Below, one piece after another: positions 17,420 through 25,072 of a stretch of DNA of 32,921 nucleotides. Origin of the DNA: Cellulomonas uda (lineage in GTDB: Bacteria > Actinomycetota > Actinomycetes > Actinomycetales > Cellulomonadaceae); the NCBI RefSeq assembly GCF_006538705.1, contig NZ_BJLP01000048.1, forward strand, positions 1 to 32,921, given 5' to 3'. Below the pieces are notes generated by a model. It ran no database searches. It saw only the letters and a list, made by a program, of their open reading frames with translations, and had not been told where the DNA came from. A program made the translations under genes and the position numbers. Within the stretch, counting starts at the first letter, position 1. Every line of letters starts with the position of its first letter.

Positions 17420-17466
17420 TTGCTAGGGCCCTCCGCATCGACCGCGCAGCGGGCCTTCGGGTGGCG

Positions 17467-19134
17467 TCAGCCGTAGTACTCGCCGTCGGCCTGGACGCCC
17501 TTGGTGTACTCCCAGTGCCAGCGCTCGAACGGGCCGGAACCGCCCGGGCGCGCCCACGCGGGGTTCTCGAACCCGTAGGTCCCGGCGTTCTCGTTGAGCC
17601 ACGCCCAGCGCGTGCCGGTGGTCATCTGGCTGCAGAAGTCGATCGCCAGGCCCCAGCCGTGGTTGCTCTTGCCGGGGGCGGCGGCGAGACCGCCGCGCTT
17701 CGCCTTGACGGCGTACTGCTCCTGCAGCGTGCGGTAGCCGGACGCGATGCACATGTCGGCACCGAACCGTGCGACGTACACGGCGTTCAGCTCGGCCAGC
17801 GCGGACGCCGCGTCCGCGCGCATCTGCGTGTGGCCGTCCCACAGCGTGCACAGGTCCTTGCGGGCGAGCAGGCCGTTGGAGCCCGCCGCACGGGCCGACG
17901 AGTCGCACCCGGGGATCGGCTCGCGCGTCCAGTCACGGCTCGCGAGCTCGGCGCCGCGGGCCTCGAGGATCGCGGAGTCGACGGTCGACAGCGAGGCCGG
18001 GGGCGAGTCGGACGACGACTGGCCGGTGAGCGCGAGGACCGTGCTCGGCAGCGTGCCGTGGTCGCTCGGGAGGCCCGAGAGCACGTCGGTGCTGCCGAAC
18101 GTCCCGCGCCCGAGCGGAACGGCGACGGTCACGGCCGCGAGCGCGCCGACCACGCCGAAGCGGACCGCGTGACGCGCGCTGCGGTTGAGCGCACGTGCGC
18201 CGGTGTGGACGCGCACGACACGGTCCGGTGCCGGGCGCTGGGCCGAGCGGGACGCGGAGCGGGAGTCGGCGGGGCGGGAGTCGGCCAGGCGGGAGTCGGC
18301 CAGGCGGGAGTCGGCGGGCCGGGTCTTCGCAGCGCGGCTCTCGACGACCGGCTCGGTGGCCTGCTCCGCGCCCGCGGCGCGCGCCGGGCTCTCCTCGGCG
18401 GGGGCCGCGGGTGCTGCGATGAACGCCCACGACGGTCCGATCGGGGCCGCGGGCACCGCGGGGCCGGACGCGGCCGGGACGGACCGGTAGTCGGGCTCGT
18501 CGAGGTCGTCGAGGATCGGCGGGGCCATCACGACCGTCTCGTCGAGCATCCGCGGCGCGGGGTTCGACGGGACGTGGTCCGCGGCGGGACGTGCGGGGCG
18601 CTCGGCCTCGGCGACCCGCACGACGCGGGCCGCGGGCGCGTGCTGCAGCGCGGTGGCGACGGGCTCGCGGGTGCCGACCTCGTGCGCGGCGGCGACGAGC
18701 GCCTGCACGGGGACCGCGCGGGACGTGCCCGCCACGGCGGGGCCCGTGTGCGCCGGCGCCGAGGATGCAGGACCGGAGGGTGCAGGTCCGGAGGGTGCGG
18801 GACGTGCCGCGGCCGGTCGCGTCGTCGGGATCGCGGACGTGGCGGCGGCACGCGAGGCGGGCGGTGCGGGGCGTGCGACCGGGCGGTGGTCCGTGGGGAC
18901 CCAGCTGGGTGTCTGCGCGCCTCCGGCGTCGGGCCCGGAGCCGGGCTCCGAGTGGCCGGGGGACGCGCCGCGCGGGTCCCAGGCCGAGTGCGCGACGCGC
19001 GCAGCGGGGGCGGTGGTCGGAGCCGACCGCTGGGCGGACTGCTCGCGCTCCGCACGCTCGGCTGCGGCCCGCTCGGCCTCACGGATCTGCCGCCGCGTCA
19101 GGGGTGCCGCGGCGGCGGCGTGAGACTCGACCAC
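17467..19134 (-). CDS. Membrane-anchored M15 (VanY-like) D,D-carboxypeptidase with a long disordered N-terminal tail
   Basis: 555 aa from the GTG at 19134, which has GGGAGGT 3 nt upstream. The N-terminus PLTRRQIREAERAAAERAERE is basic and helical. About 290 residues rich in Ala, Pro, Ser and Thr follow, with four 15-bp repeats encoding ADSRP/ADSRL. One weak membrane segment (FGVVGALAAVTVAVPLG, near residue 325) precedes about 210 extracellular residues carrying the peptidase M15 domain. Zinc ligands are in SNHGWGLAID (His and Asp, about 489-498) and FERWHWEY (about 535-542). Such enzymes trim the terminal D-Ala of peptidoglycan stem peptides. Its 5' leader folds well and has a clear promoter. 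What the unusually long tail, cytoplasmic if the topology is right, does is unknown. Confidence 0.88.
   Translation of the reverse strand: MVESHAAAAAPLTRRQIREAERAAAERAEREQSAQRSAPTTAPAARVAHSAWDPRGASPGHSEPGSGPDAGGAQTPSWVPTDHRPVARPAPPASRAAATSAIPTTRPAAARPAPSGPAPSGPASSAPAHTGPAVAGTSRAVPVQALVAAAHEVGTREPVATALQHAPAARVVRVAEAERPARPAADHVPSNPAPRMLDETVVMAPPILDDLDEPDYRSVPAASGPAVPAAPIGPSWAFIAAPAAPAEESPARAAGAEQATEPVVESRAAKTRPADSRLADSRLADSRPADSRSASRSAQRPAPDRVVRVHTGARALNRSARHAVRFGVVGALAAVTVAVPLGRGTFGSTDVLSGLPSDHGTLPSTVLALTGQSSSDSPPASLSTVDSAILEARGAELASRDWTREPIPGCDSSARAAGSNGLLARKDLCTLWDGHTQMRADAASALAELNAVYVARFGADMCIASGYRTLQEQYAVKAKRGGLAAAPGKSNHGWGLAIDFCSQMTTGTRWAWLNENAGTYGFENPAWARPGGSGPFERWHWEYTKGVQADGEYYG
18260..18319. 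repeat. Four 15-bp tandem repeats inside the M15 peptidase gene
   Basis: Units CGGGAGTCGGC plus four variable bases at 18260, 18275, 18290 and 18305; units two and three are identical. They encode the pentapeptides ADSRP/ADSRL in the disordered tail and are likely to vary in number between strains. Confidence 0.8.
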
Positions 19135-19231
19135 AGCACCTCCCGAGGACGTCCGGGGCGCCCGGAGGGCACCGCTTGCACGACTGTCGCCGGCTGCAGG
19201 TCTGCCCCGTGCCCTGCGACGTTGCCGGCGA
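19135..19231 (-). ncRNA. Structured 5' leader of the M15 peptidase mRNA
   Basis: From the predicted start near 19232 the leader of about 97 nt can form a closing helix of 8 bp (19224-19231 with 19187-19194), an inner 5-bp helix (19213-19217 with 19196-19200), and a separate 7-bp hairpin with a 3-nt loop (19167-19173 with 19157-19163, one G-U) shortly before the GGGAGGT ribosome binding site. Actinobacterial wall-hydrolase genes often carry c-di-AMP (ydaO) riboswitches, but the conserved ydaO blocks are not seen, so this is called only as an unclassified structured leader. Confidence 0.45.
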
Positions 19232-19238
19232 TCACGAA

Positions 19239-19267
19239 ACCATAACGGCTCACCCGCGCCCGTCCAA
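19239..19267 (-). promoter_or_regulatory. Promoter of the M15 peptidase gene
   Basis: TTGGAC (19267-19262) and TATGGT (19244-19239) on the minus strand with a 17-bp spacer. The box lies in one of the few AT-rich spots of this gap, and the predicted start near 19232 coincides with the 5' end of the foldable leader. Confidence 0.65.
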
Positions 19268-19362
19268 GCCCCTGGACGCCCGTCCAGTCGATCGGACGAA
19301 CGCGCTCCCACGCCCCCGTCCGCGACACGCCGCGCGACACGCCGTCGAGGGGCGCATCGCGC

Positions 19363-19388
19363 GGCGGCCATGTCGGAAAGGGGCCGCC
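19363..19388 (-). terminator. Possible terminator after the CNNM/CorC pair
   Basis: GGCGGCC and GGCCGCC (19363-19369 and 19382-19388) flank a 12-nt loop, about 52 nt after the stop of the downstream CNNM gene. No T-run. The rest of the 306-nt gap (19135-19440) is the M15 promoter and leader plus unassigned sequence. Confidence 0.35.
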
Positions 19389-19440
19389 AAAGACGGACAT
19401 ACCTCGCAGGATCCGGCCACGTGTGAAGGTTCCGTGCGCG

Positions 19441-20496
19441 TCAGGAGACCGACCGCTGCCGCAGCGCACCGCGCTGCATCGCGTCCCGGACCTCCCCGAC
19501 GAGCTCCTCGAGGATGTCCTCCAGGAAGACGACGCCGACGGCACGCCCGTCGTCGTCGACCCGCGCCAGGTGCGCGCCCGTGCGCTGCATCGCCGCGAGC
19601 GTCTCCTCGACCTCGTCGTCCGGCGCCACGACCGCGAGCGCGCGCACGCGCCACCGCGGCACGGGCACGTCGCGGTCGTCGTCCTCGGCGTACAGGACGT
19701 CCTTGAGGTGCAGGTACCCGACGAGCGTGCCGTCGTCGAGCACCGGGAACCGCGAGAAGCCGGTGCGCGCGACCAGGTGCTCGATATGCGCGGGCGTCGC
19801 GTCGGGATCGACGGTGACGAGCGCGTCGTGCGCGACCATGACCTCCTGCGCGGTGCGCCCCGAGAACTCGATCGCCCCCGCGAGCAGGCCCTGCTCGTCC
19901 TCCAGGAGGCCCTCGGCCTGGGAGCGCTCGACGATCGACTGGACCTCCTGCGCGGTGAACGCGGAGGACACCTCGTCCTTGGGCTCGACCCCGAAGAGGC
20001 GCAGCACGTGGTTGGCGAGCCAGTTGAGCGCGCCGATCAGCGGCCGCACGACGCGCGCGACCATGACGAGCGGCGGGCCGAACCACAGCACCGCCCGGTC
20101 GGGGCCGGAGACCGCGAGGTTCTTGGGCACCATCTCGCCGAGCACGACGTGCAGGTACACGACGACGAGCAGCGCGAGGACGAACGCGACGGGGTGCGTC
20201 CACGCGGACGAGACGCCCATGGCGTGCAGCGGGTCCTCGATGAGGTGCGCGATCGCGGGCTCCGCGACCACGCCGAGGCTCGTCGAGCACACGGTGATGC
20301 CGAGCTGCGCGCACGCGAGCATGAGCGACACGTTCTCCATCGCCCACAGCACGGTGCGCGCGCGCCGGTCGCCGGCCTGCGCACGCGGCTCGATCGACGA
20401 GCGCCGCGCGGAGATGATGGCGAACTCGGCGCCGACGAAGAACGCGTTCGCGGCGAGCAGCAGGACGGCGACGACGAGTGCGAGGGTGCTGTTCAT
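19441..20496 (-). CDS. CNNM/CorC-type membrane protein with CBS pair
   Basis: 351 aa from the ATG at 20496, which overlaps the stop of the preceding paralogue by 4 nt (ATGA). The N-terminal DUF21/CNNM membrane domain (about 1-140) includes NAFFVGAEFAIISARRSSIE and VLGEMVPKNLAVS, both family hallmarks. A cytoplasmic CBS pair follows (TAQEVMVAHDALVTVD, FSRFPVLDDGTLVGYLHLKDVL, and VGVVFLEDILEELVGEV). The C-terminal CorC_HlyC domain is missing: the chain ends about 16 residues after the second CBS motif. Relatives are linked to magnesium or cobalt export; the haemolysin label in older annotations should not be taken literally. Two adjacent paralogues, one long and one short, are common in actinobacteria and may act together. 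Confidence 0.9.
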   Translation of the reverse strand: MNSTLALVVAVLLLAANAFFVGAEFAIISARRSSIEPRAQAGDRRARTVLWAMENVSLMLACAQLGITVCSTSLGVVAEPAIAHLIEDPLHAMGVSSAWTHPVAFVLALLVVVYLHVVLGEMVPKNLAVSGPDRAVLWFGPPLVMVARVVRPLIGALNWLANHVLRLFGVEPKDEVSSAFTAQEVQSIVERSQAEGLLEDEQGLLAGAIEFSGRTAQEVMVAHDALVTVDPDATPAHIEHLVARTGFSRFPVLDDGTLVGYLHLKDVLYAEDDDRDVPVPRWRVRALAVVAPDDEVEETLAAMQRTGAHLARVDDDGRAVGVVFLEDILEELVGEVRDAMQRGALRQRSVS

Positions 20497-21851
20497 CGCG
20501 CACCCCGTCCCGCGGTGCCGGCGGCGCCGGGCTCGTCGGCGTCGTCGTCGGGCTCCGTCCACACGTGCACGCGCTCCACGCGCCGCCCGGCCATCCGCTC
20601 GACCTCGAGGCGCACGTGCCCGACGGCGACGACGTCCCCGACCTCCGGGATGCGGCCCAGCCGCGCCATCATGAGCCCGCCGAGCGTCTCGTACGGTCCC
20701 TCGTCGGGGACGACGAGGCCGGTGCGCTCCGTCAGCTCGTCGGGCCGGGTGACACCGGGCAGGTGCCAGGACCCGTCGGCCGAGCGCGCCACCCCGGCGC
20801 GCGTGCGGTCGTGCTCGTCGGCGACCTCACCGACGAGCTCCTCGACGACGTCCTCGAGCGTCACGACGCCCGACGTGCCGCCGTACTCGTCGACGACGAC
20901 GGCCATCTGCATGCCGTGGCCGCGCAGCTCGACGAGCAGCGGACCGAGGTGCACGGTCTCGGGCACGCTCGGCGCGTCGTCCATGAGCGCCGCGGCGGGT
21001 ACCTCGCCGCGACGCTCGAACGGCACCCCGACGGCGCGGCGCAGGTGCACGAGCCCGACGATGTCGTCGCTGCCCTCCCCCAGCACCGGGAACCGCGAGT
21101 GACCGGTGCGACGCGCGAGGGCGACGACGTCGAGCGCCGAGTCCTCGCGCCGCACCGCGACCATGCGCTGACGGTCGGTCATGACGTCGACGGCGGTGAG
21201 CGTCTCGAACTCCAGCGAGTTGGTCAGCAACCGCGCGGTCGACTGCTCGAGCGTGCCGACCTCGGCGGAGCGGCGCACCAGGGCCGCGAGCTCCTGCGGC
21301 GAGCGACCGCCGGAGAGCTCCTCGCGGGGCTCCACGCCCATGCGGCGCAGCAGCCAGTTGGCGCTGCCGTTGAAGAACGCGATGACGGGCCGCAGCGCGC
21401 GCGTGAACCCGCGCTGCAGCGGCGCGACCGCCCGCGCGGTCGCGAGCGGGTTGGCGATCGCGAAGTTCTTGGGGATGAGCTCGCCGACCAGCATCGAGAA
21501 CCCGTTGACGAGGATCACGGCCGCCACGACCGCGACCGCGGTCGCGGCCGTCGCGCTCAGCACACCGTCGCCGAGCCAGCCGGAGAACAGGCGTTGCACC
21601 GCGGGCTGCGTCGTGTAGCCGAGCAGCACCGTGGTCGCGGTGATGCCGACCTGCGCGCCGGACAGCTCGGTCGACAGGCCGCGCAGCGCCTTGAGGACGG
21701 ACTGCCCGCGCCGGTCGTCGGGCCGCGTCTGCTTCGCGACGACGCCCGGGTCGAGCGTGACGAGCGAGAACTCGCCCGCGACGAACAGCGCGGTGCCGAG
21801 CGTGAGCACGACGCCGAGCACGACCAGGAGCCACTCGGTCAGCACGGGCAC
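20493..21851 (-). CDS. CNNM/CorC-type membrane protein with CBS pair and CorC_HlyC domain
   Basis: 452 aa. DUF21/CNNM membrane domain (1-190, with FVAGEFSLVTLDP and LVGELIPKNFAIANP), CBS pair (about 205-340, with GHSRFPVLGEGSDDIVGLVH and VVDEYGGTSGVVTLEDVVEE), and a full C-terminal CorC_HlyC domain (GSWHLPGVTRPDEL through YETLGGLMMARLGRIPEVGD). This is the complete form of the family, implicated in magnesium homeostasis. GTG start at 21851 with GGCGGGG upstream; another GTG two codons on is possible. First of a two-gene operon, with a likely promoter at 22072-22067 that leaves a long leader of about 200 nt. Confidence 0.9.
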   Translation of the reverse strand: MPVLTEWLLVVLGVVLTLGTALFVAGEFSLVTLDPGVVAKQTRPDDRRGQSVLKALRGLSTELSGAQVGITATTVLLGYTTQPAVQRLFSGWLGDGVLSATAATAVAVVAAVILVNGFSMLVGELIPKNFAIANPLATARAVAPLQRGFTRALRPVIAFFNGSANWLLRRMGVEPREELSGGRSPQELAALVRRSAEVGTLEQSTARLLTNSLEFETLTAVDVMTDRQRMVAVRREDSALDVVALARRTGHSRFPVLGEGSDDIVGLVHLRRAVGVPFERRGEVPAAALMDDAPSVPETVHLGPLLVELRGHGMQMAVVVDEYGGTSGVVTLEDVVEELVGEVADEHDRTRAGVARSADGSWHLPGVTRPDELTERTGLVVPDEGPYETLGGLMMARLGRIPEVGDVVAVGHVRLEVERMAGRRVERVHVWTEPDDDADEPGAAGTAGRGAR

Positions 21852-22036
21852 CCCCGCCGGGGTGCGCGCCGTCGCGGGCCCCGGCAGCCGCCGGGCGCGT
21901 GGACGTGGTGGGGGTGGCGCCCGCGGGCGGCACCGGGTCTCAGGTGGGGGCCGGCATCGTCGGACCCGTCCGCCGCCTGCTCCGCGGGTGCGGTCTGCCG
22001 GTGCTGGACCGGTGCAGGGGTGAGGGTGGGACGCCG

Positions 22037-22072
22037 GCAGCTACTTGAGCTGCTCATAGTGGCGACATCATA
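22037..22072. promoter_or_regulatory. Divergent promoter region with inverted repeat
   Basis: TATGAT on the minus strand (22072-22067) is a near-perfect -10 for the CNNM operon. Within the next 35 bp lie an inverted repeat, GCAGC (22037-22041) and GCTGC (22049-22053), and on the plus strand a TTGAGC (22045-22050) that could serve the response-regulator gene. It is the AT-rich island of the 280-nt divergent gap; the remaining leader shows no recognised riboswitch motif. Confidence 0.45.
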
Positions 22073-22131
22073 CGGGTGCGTCCCGCCGCGTGCCGAGGCC
22101 ACGGCCGGGGGTGCTGTGCCACTCTGGGCAC

Positions 22132-22908
22132 ATGACGACGCTGGGGAGTGCGAGCAGCGCGGCGGTGAAGGCCGCACCGACGAAGGTGCTGGTCGTCGAG
22201 GACGAGCCGGCGATCGCGCAGGCGATCGTGCGACGCCTGTCGGCCGAGGGCTGGAGCGTCGAGGCCGTCGGTGACGGCCTCGCGGGCGTGGAGGCCGCGG
22301 CACGGCTGGTGCCCGACGTCATCGTGCTCGACGTGATGCTGCCGGGCATCGACGGGCTCGAGGTGTGCCGCCGCGTGCAGGCCGCACGTCCGGTCCCCGT
22401 CCTCATGCTGACGGCACGCGACGACGAGACGGACATGCTCATCGGGCTCGGCGTCGGCGCCGACGACTACATGACGAAGCCGTTCTCGATGCGCGAGCTC
22501 GTGGCCCGCACGAAGGCGCTGCTGCGGCGCACCGAGCGCGCGGCGCGCGTGGTGGAGCTGCAGGCGGCCGACGCCCCCGCTCCCCCGCTCGTGATCGGCG
22601 ACGTCACGGTCGACAAGGCTCAGCGGCGCGTGCTGCGCCACGGCGACGAGGTCCACCTCACGCCCACCGAGTTCGACCTGCTCGTCGCGCTCGCCTCGTC
22701 GCCGCGCACGGTGCTGACGCGCGAGCGGCTGCTCGCGGAGGTGTGGGACTGGGTCGACGCGAGCGGCACCCGCACGGTCGACTCGCACGTCAAGGCGCTG
22801 CGTCGCAAGCTCGGCGCGGACCTCATCCGCACGGTGCACGGCGTGGGCTACGCGTTCGAGCCCGCGGACGGCGCGCAGGCCGGTGCGTCCGAGGGCGCCG
22901 GCGCCTGA
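22132..22908 (+). CDS. OmpR/PhoB-type response regulator
   Basis: 258 aa from the ATG at 22132. Receiver domain with acidic pocket VVEDEP, phosphoacceptor D67 in VIVLDVMLP, Thr94 and Lys116 (TKPFS); then a linker of about 25 residues and a winged-helix output domain (LTPTEFDLLVALASSP, ERLLAEVWDWVDASGTRTVDSHVKALRRKLG, and VHGVGYAFEP). It is the DNA-binding half of a two-component system with the kinase that starts 4 nt after its stop. CACTCT ends 6 nt before the ATG and could be a leaderless -10 box. Probable targets are the adjacent ABC exporter and itself, by context only. Confidence 0.95.
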   Translation: MTTLGSASSAAVKAAPTKVLVVEDEPAIAQAIVRRLSAEGWSVEAVGDGLAGVEAAARLVPDVIVLDVMLPGIDGLEVCRRVQAARPVPVLMLTARDDETDMLIGLGVGADDYMTKPFSMRELVARTKALLRRTERAARVVELQAADAPAPPLVIGDVTVDKAQRRVLRHGDEVHLTPTEFDLLVALASSPRTVLTRERLLAEVWDWVDASGTRTVDSHVKALRRKLGADLIRTVHGVGYAFEPADGAQAGASEGAGA

Positions 22909-22912
22909 CACG

Positions 22913-24031
22913 ATGAGCAGCGCGCGCGCCGCGGCGCGACCCCACCCCCGGCACGGCCGCGGGGCCGCCGTGCGGTCCCGCCTGCCCGACGTGCGCCCGC
23001 TGGACCGGTTCCGGTCGATCAAGATCAAGCTGGGCGTGCTCGTCGCGGCGACCGTCACGATGGCGTCGTTCATCACCTGGATCGGGCTGTCCTACGAGCT
23101 GGGCCCGTCGCGCACGTTCCCGCTCGCGATCGTCATCTCGCTCGCGCTCACCCAGCTCCTGGCGCGCGGGATGACGTCGCCGCTGCGCGAGATGACGCAC
23201 GCCGCCCGGGCGATGGCGGCGGGCGACTACACGCAGCGCGTGCGCGCGACGAGCGCCGACGAGGTGGGCCAGCTCGCCGAGGCGTTCAACACGATGGCCG
23301 ACGACCTGCAGCAGTCGGACACGTTCCGCCGCGAGCTCGTCGCGAACGTGTCGCACGAGCTGCGCACGCCGGTGACCGCGCTGCAGGCCGAGCTGGAGAA
23401 CATCGTCGACGGCGTGACGCCCGCCGACCCGGCGACGATGGAGGCGGCGCTCGCGCAGACCGAGCGCCTGGGCCGGCTCGTGGCGAACCTGCTGGACCTG
23501 TCCCGGCTCGAGGCGGGCGATGCGCCGCTGCAGCTGACGCGCCTGCGCCTGCAGGACTTCCTGCGCGAGGCGGCGGACGCGGCCGCGCTCGTCGGGGCGT
23601 CGAAGAACCTGCGGTTCGTGGTCGACGTCGAGCCCGAGGACCTCACGGTCGACGGTGACCCCGAGCGCCTGCACCAGGTGGTCGCGAACCTGCTGCACAA
23701 CGCGGTGCGCCACTCGCCGCGCGACGACGAGGTGCGGCTCGTCGCCCGCCGGGTCGGCCCGGACGTGCGGATCGACGTCGTGGACCACGGGCCGGGGATC
23801 GCACGAGCGGAGCGCGCGCACGTGTTCGAGCGGTTCGTGCGGGGCAACACGCCGGCGACCGGTCAGGTGTCGACGGGCGGCACGGGCCTGGGTCTGGCGA
23901 TCGTGCGCTGGGCGGTCGAGCTGCACGGCGGCACCATCGAGGTCGCGGACGTGGCCGACGGGTGCACGATGCGCGTCACGCTGCCGGGCGGGCGCCCCGC
24001 CACGGGAAACGCTTTGTTCTACCGCAACTAG
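22913..24031 (+). CDS. Sensor histidine kinase with a very short extracellular loop
   Basis: 372 aa. After about 40 basic residues there are two membrane helices (IKLGVLVAATVTMASFITWIGL and FPLAIVISLALTQLLA) separated by only about 10 residues, then HAMP (SPLREMTHAARAMAAGDYTQRV), the His box with H148 in VANVSHELRTPVTALQ, the N box LLHNAVRHSP, G1 DHGPGIA and G2 GTGLGLAIV. The tiny loop cannot form a sensing domain, as in intramembrane-sensing kinases (LiaS, BceS), which detect envelope stress or get input from a membrane partner. It lies between its response regulator and an ABC transporter, the typical setting of such kinases. The last codons overlap the promoter of the ABC genes. Confidence 0.93.
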   Translation: MSSARAAARPHPRHGRGAAVRSRLPDVRPLDRFRSIKIKLGVLVAATVTMASFITWIGLSYELGPSRTFPLAIVISLALTQLLARGMTSPLREMTHAARAMAAGDYTQRVRATSADEVGQLAEAFNTMADDLQQSDTFRRELVANVSHELRTPVTALQAELENIVDGVTPADPATMEAALAQTERLGRLVANLLDLSRLEAGDAPLQLTRLRLQDFLREAADAAALVGASKNLRFVVDVEPEDLTVDGDPERLHQVVANLLHNAVRHSPRDDEVRLVARRVGPDVRIDVVDHGPGIARAERAHVFERFVRGNTPATGQVSTGGTGLGLAIVRWAVELHGGTIEVADVADGCTMRVTLPGGRPATGNALFYRN

Positions 24032-24042
24032 AACTGTAGGTT
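24014..24042 (+). promoter_or_regulatory. Leaderless promoter of the ABC exporter genes, with inverted repeat
   Basis: TTGTTC (24014-24019), a 17-bp spacer, TAGGTT (24037-24042), then 7 nt to the ATG at 24050: near-ideal spacing for a leaderless transcript. GTTCT (24016-24020) and AGAAC (24030-24034) form an inverted repeat inside the promoter, a possible operator. All of it lies in or just after the kinase's last codons. Confidence 0.7.
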
Positions 24043-24049
24043 GGACGAC

Positions 24050-25072
24050 ATGCAGCCTGGCCCCACCAGCACACCGACGAGCACCTCGACGCCGGACGAC
24101 GACCGCACGGTCCGCGTCGAGCACCTCACCAAGACGTTCGGCTCGGGTCCCCACGCCGTGCGCGCGGTCGACGACCTCAACTTCGAGGTGCGCCCGGGCC
24201 GCGTCACCGGCTTCCTGGGCCCCAACGGCGCCGGCAAGACCACGACCCTGCGCATGCTGCTCGGCCTCGTGTCCCCGACCAGCGGCACCGCGACGGTCGG
24301 CGGCCGCCGGTACGCCGAGATCGCCCGCCCCGCGCACGTCGTCGGCGCGGCGCTCGAGGCCGCGAGCTTCCACCCCGGCCGCACGGCCCGCGACCACCTG
24401 CGCGTGTTCGCACCTCAGGTCGGCGTGCCCGACACGCGCGCCGACGAGGTCCTCGCGCTCGTCGGCCTGTCCGCGGTCGCGCAGCGCCGGGTCGGCGGGT
24501 TCTCGCTCGGCATGCGCCAGCGGCTCGCGCTCGCGACCACGCTCCTGGGCGACCCGCCCGTGCTCCTGCTCGACGAGCCCGCGAACGGCCTCGACCCCGA
24601 GGGCATCGCGTGGCTGCGCGGCTTCCTGCGCGCGCTCGCGCACGAGGGCCGCACCGTGCTGGTGTCGAGCCACGTGCTGTCCGAGGTCGAGCAGACCGTC
24701 GACGACGTCGTGATCATCGCCCGAGGGCGGCTCGTGCACGCGTCGCCGCTGGGCGAGCTCGCGCGCCTCGCGCGCCGGCGCGTCGAGGTGGCCTCGCCCG
24801 ACGCGGCGGCGCTCGACGCGCTCGTCGCGGCCGGCGGGTGGGCGGTCGACGACGTCCGGCGCGGCCCGGACGGCGCGACGTACGTCCTGCTCGACGTGGA
24901 CACGCCCGCGGTCGGCGCGGCCGCGTTCGGCGCGGGTGTCGAGCTGCACCGTCTCCAGGCCCGCGACGTCGGGCTCGAGGACGTGTTCCTCCAGCTCACC
25001 GCCCCGCCACCCGGCGCGGAGCAGCCACCCGCCGGCGCACCGGCGCCCGCTCGCCTGGACGGGGCCGCCTGA
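24050..25072 (+). CDS. ABC-2 type exporter ATPase
   Basis: 340 aa from the ATG at 24050; a TTG three codons earlier is in frame, but the -10 box spacing favours the ATG. One ABC domain of the drug and peptide exporter kind (CcmA/BcrA-like): Walker A GPNGAGKTT, signature FSLGMRQRLALA, Walker B VLLLDEPANGLDPEG, H-loop VLVSSHVLSE. The C-terminal 100 residues form the domain seen in DrrA/BcrA-type proteins (LEDVFLQLT), ending in a Pro/Ala tail. Its stop overlaps the permease start (TGATG). Substrate unknown; an antimicrobial peptide or drug fits the neighbouring two-component system. Confidence 0.92.
   Translation: MQPGPTSTPTSTSTPDDDRTVRVEHLTKTFGSGPHAVRAVDDLNFEVRPGRVTGFLGPNGAGKTTTLRMLLGLVSPTSGTATVGGRRYAEIARPAHVVGAALEAASFHPGRTARDHLRVFAPQVGVPDTRADEVLALVGLSAVAQRRVGGFSLGMRQRLALATTLLGDPPVLLLDEPANGLDPEGIAWLRGFLRALAHEGRTVLVSSHVLSEVEQTVDDVVIIARGRLVHASPLGELARLARRRVEVASPDAAALDALVAAGGWAVDDVRRGPDGATYVLLDVDTPAVGAAAFGAGVELHRLQARDVGLEDVFLQLTAPPPGAEQPPAGAPAPARLDGAA

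Noticed and set aside
19135..19232. c-di-AMP (ydaO) riboswitch before the M15 gene
   Set aside because: The gene type fits and a GACAG-AAGCGG-like end is present, but the conserved ydaO blocks and the usual length are missing.
14989..19245. Plus-strand open frame of 1418 codons across tadA, the epimerase and the M15 gene
   Set aside because: It spans several real genes in other frames and has no recognisable domain; a high-GC shadow frame.
21852..22060. Metal riboswitch (M-box or yybP-ykoY) before the CNNM operon
   Set aside because: Gene function would fit, but the conserved loop sequences of these classes are not visible.
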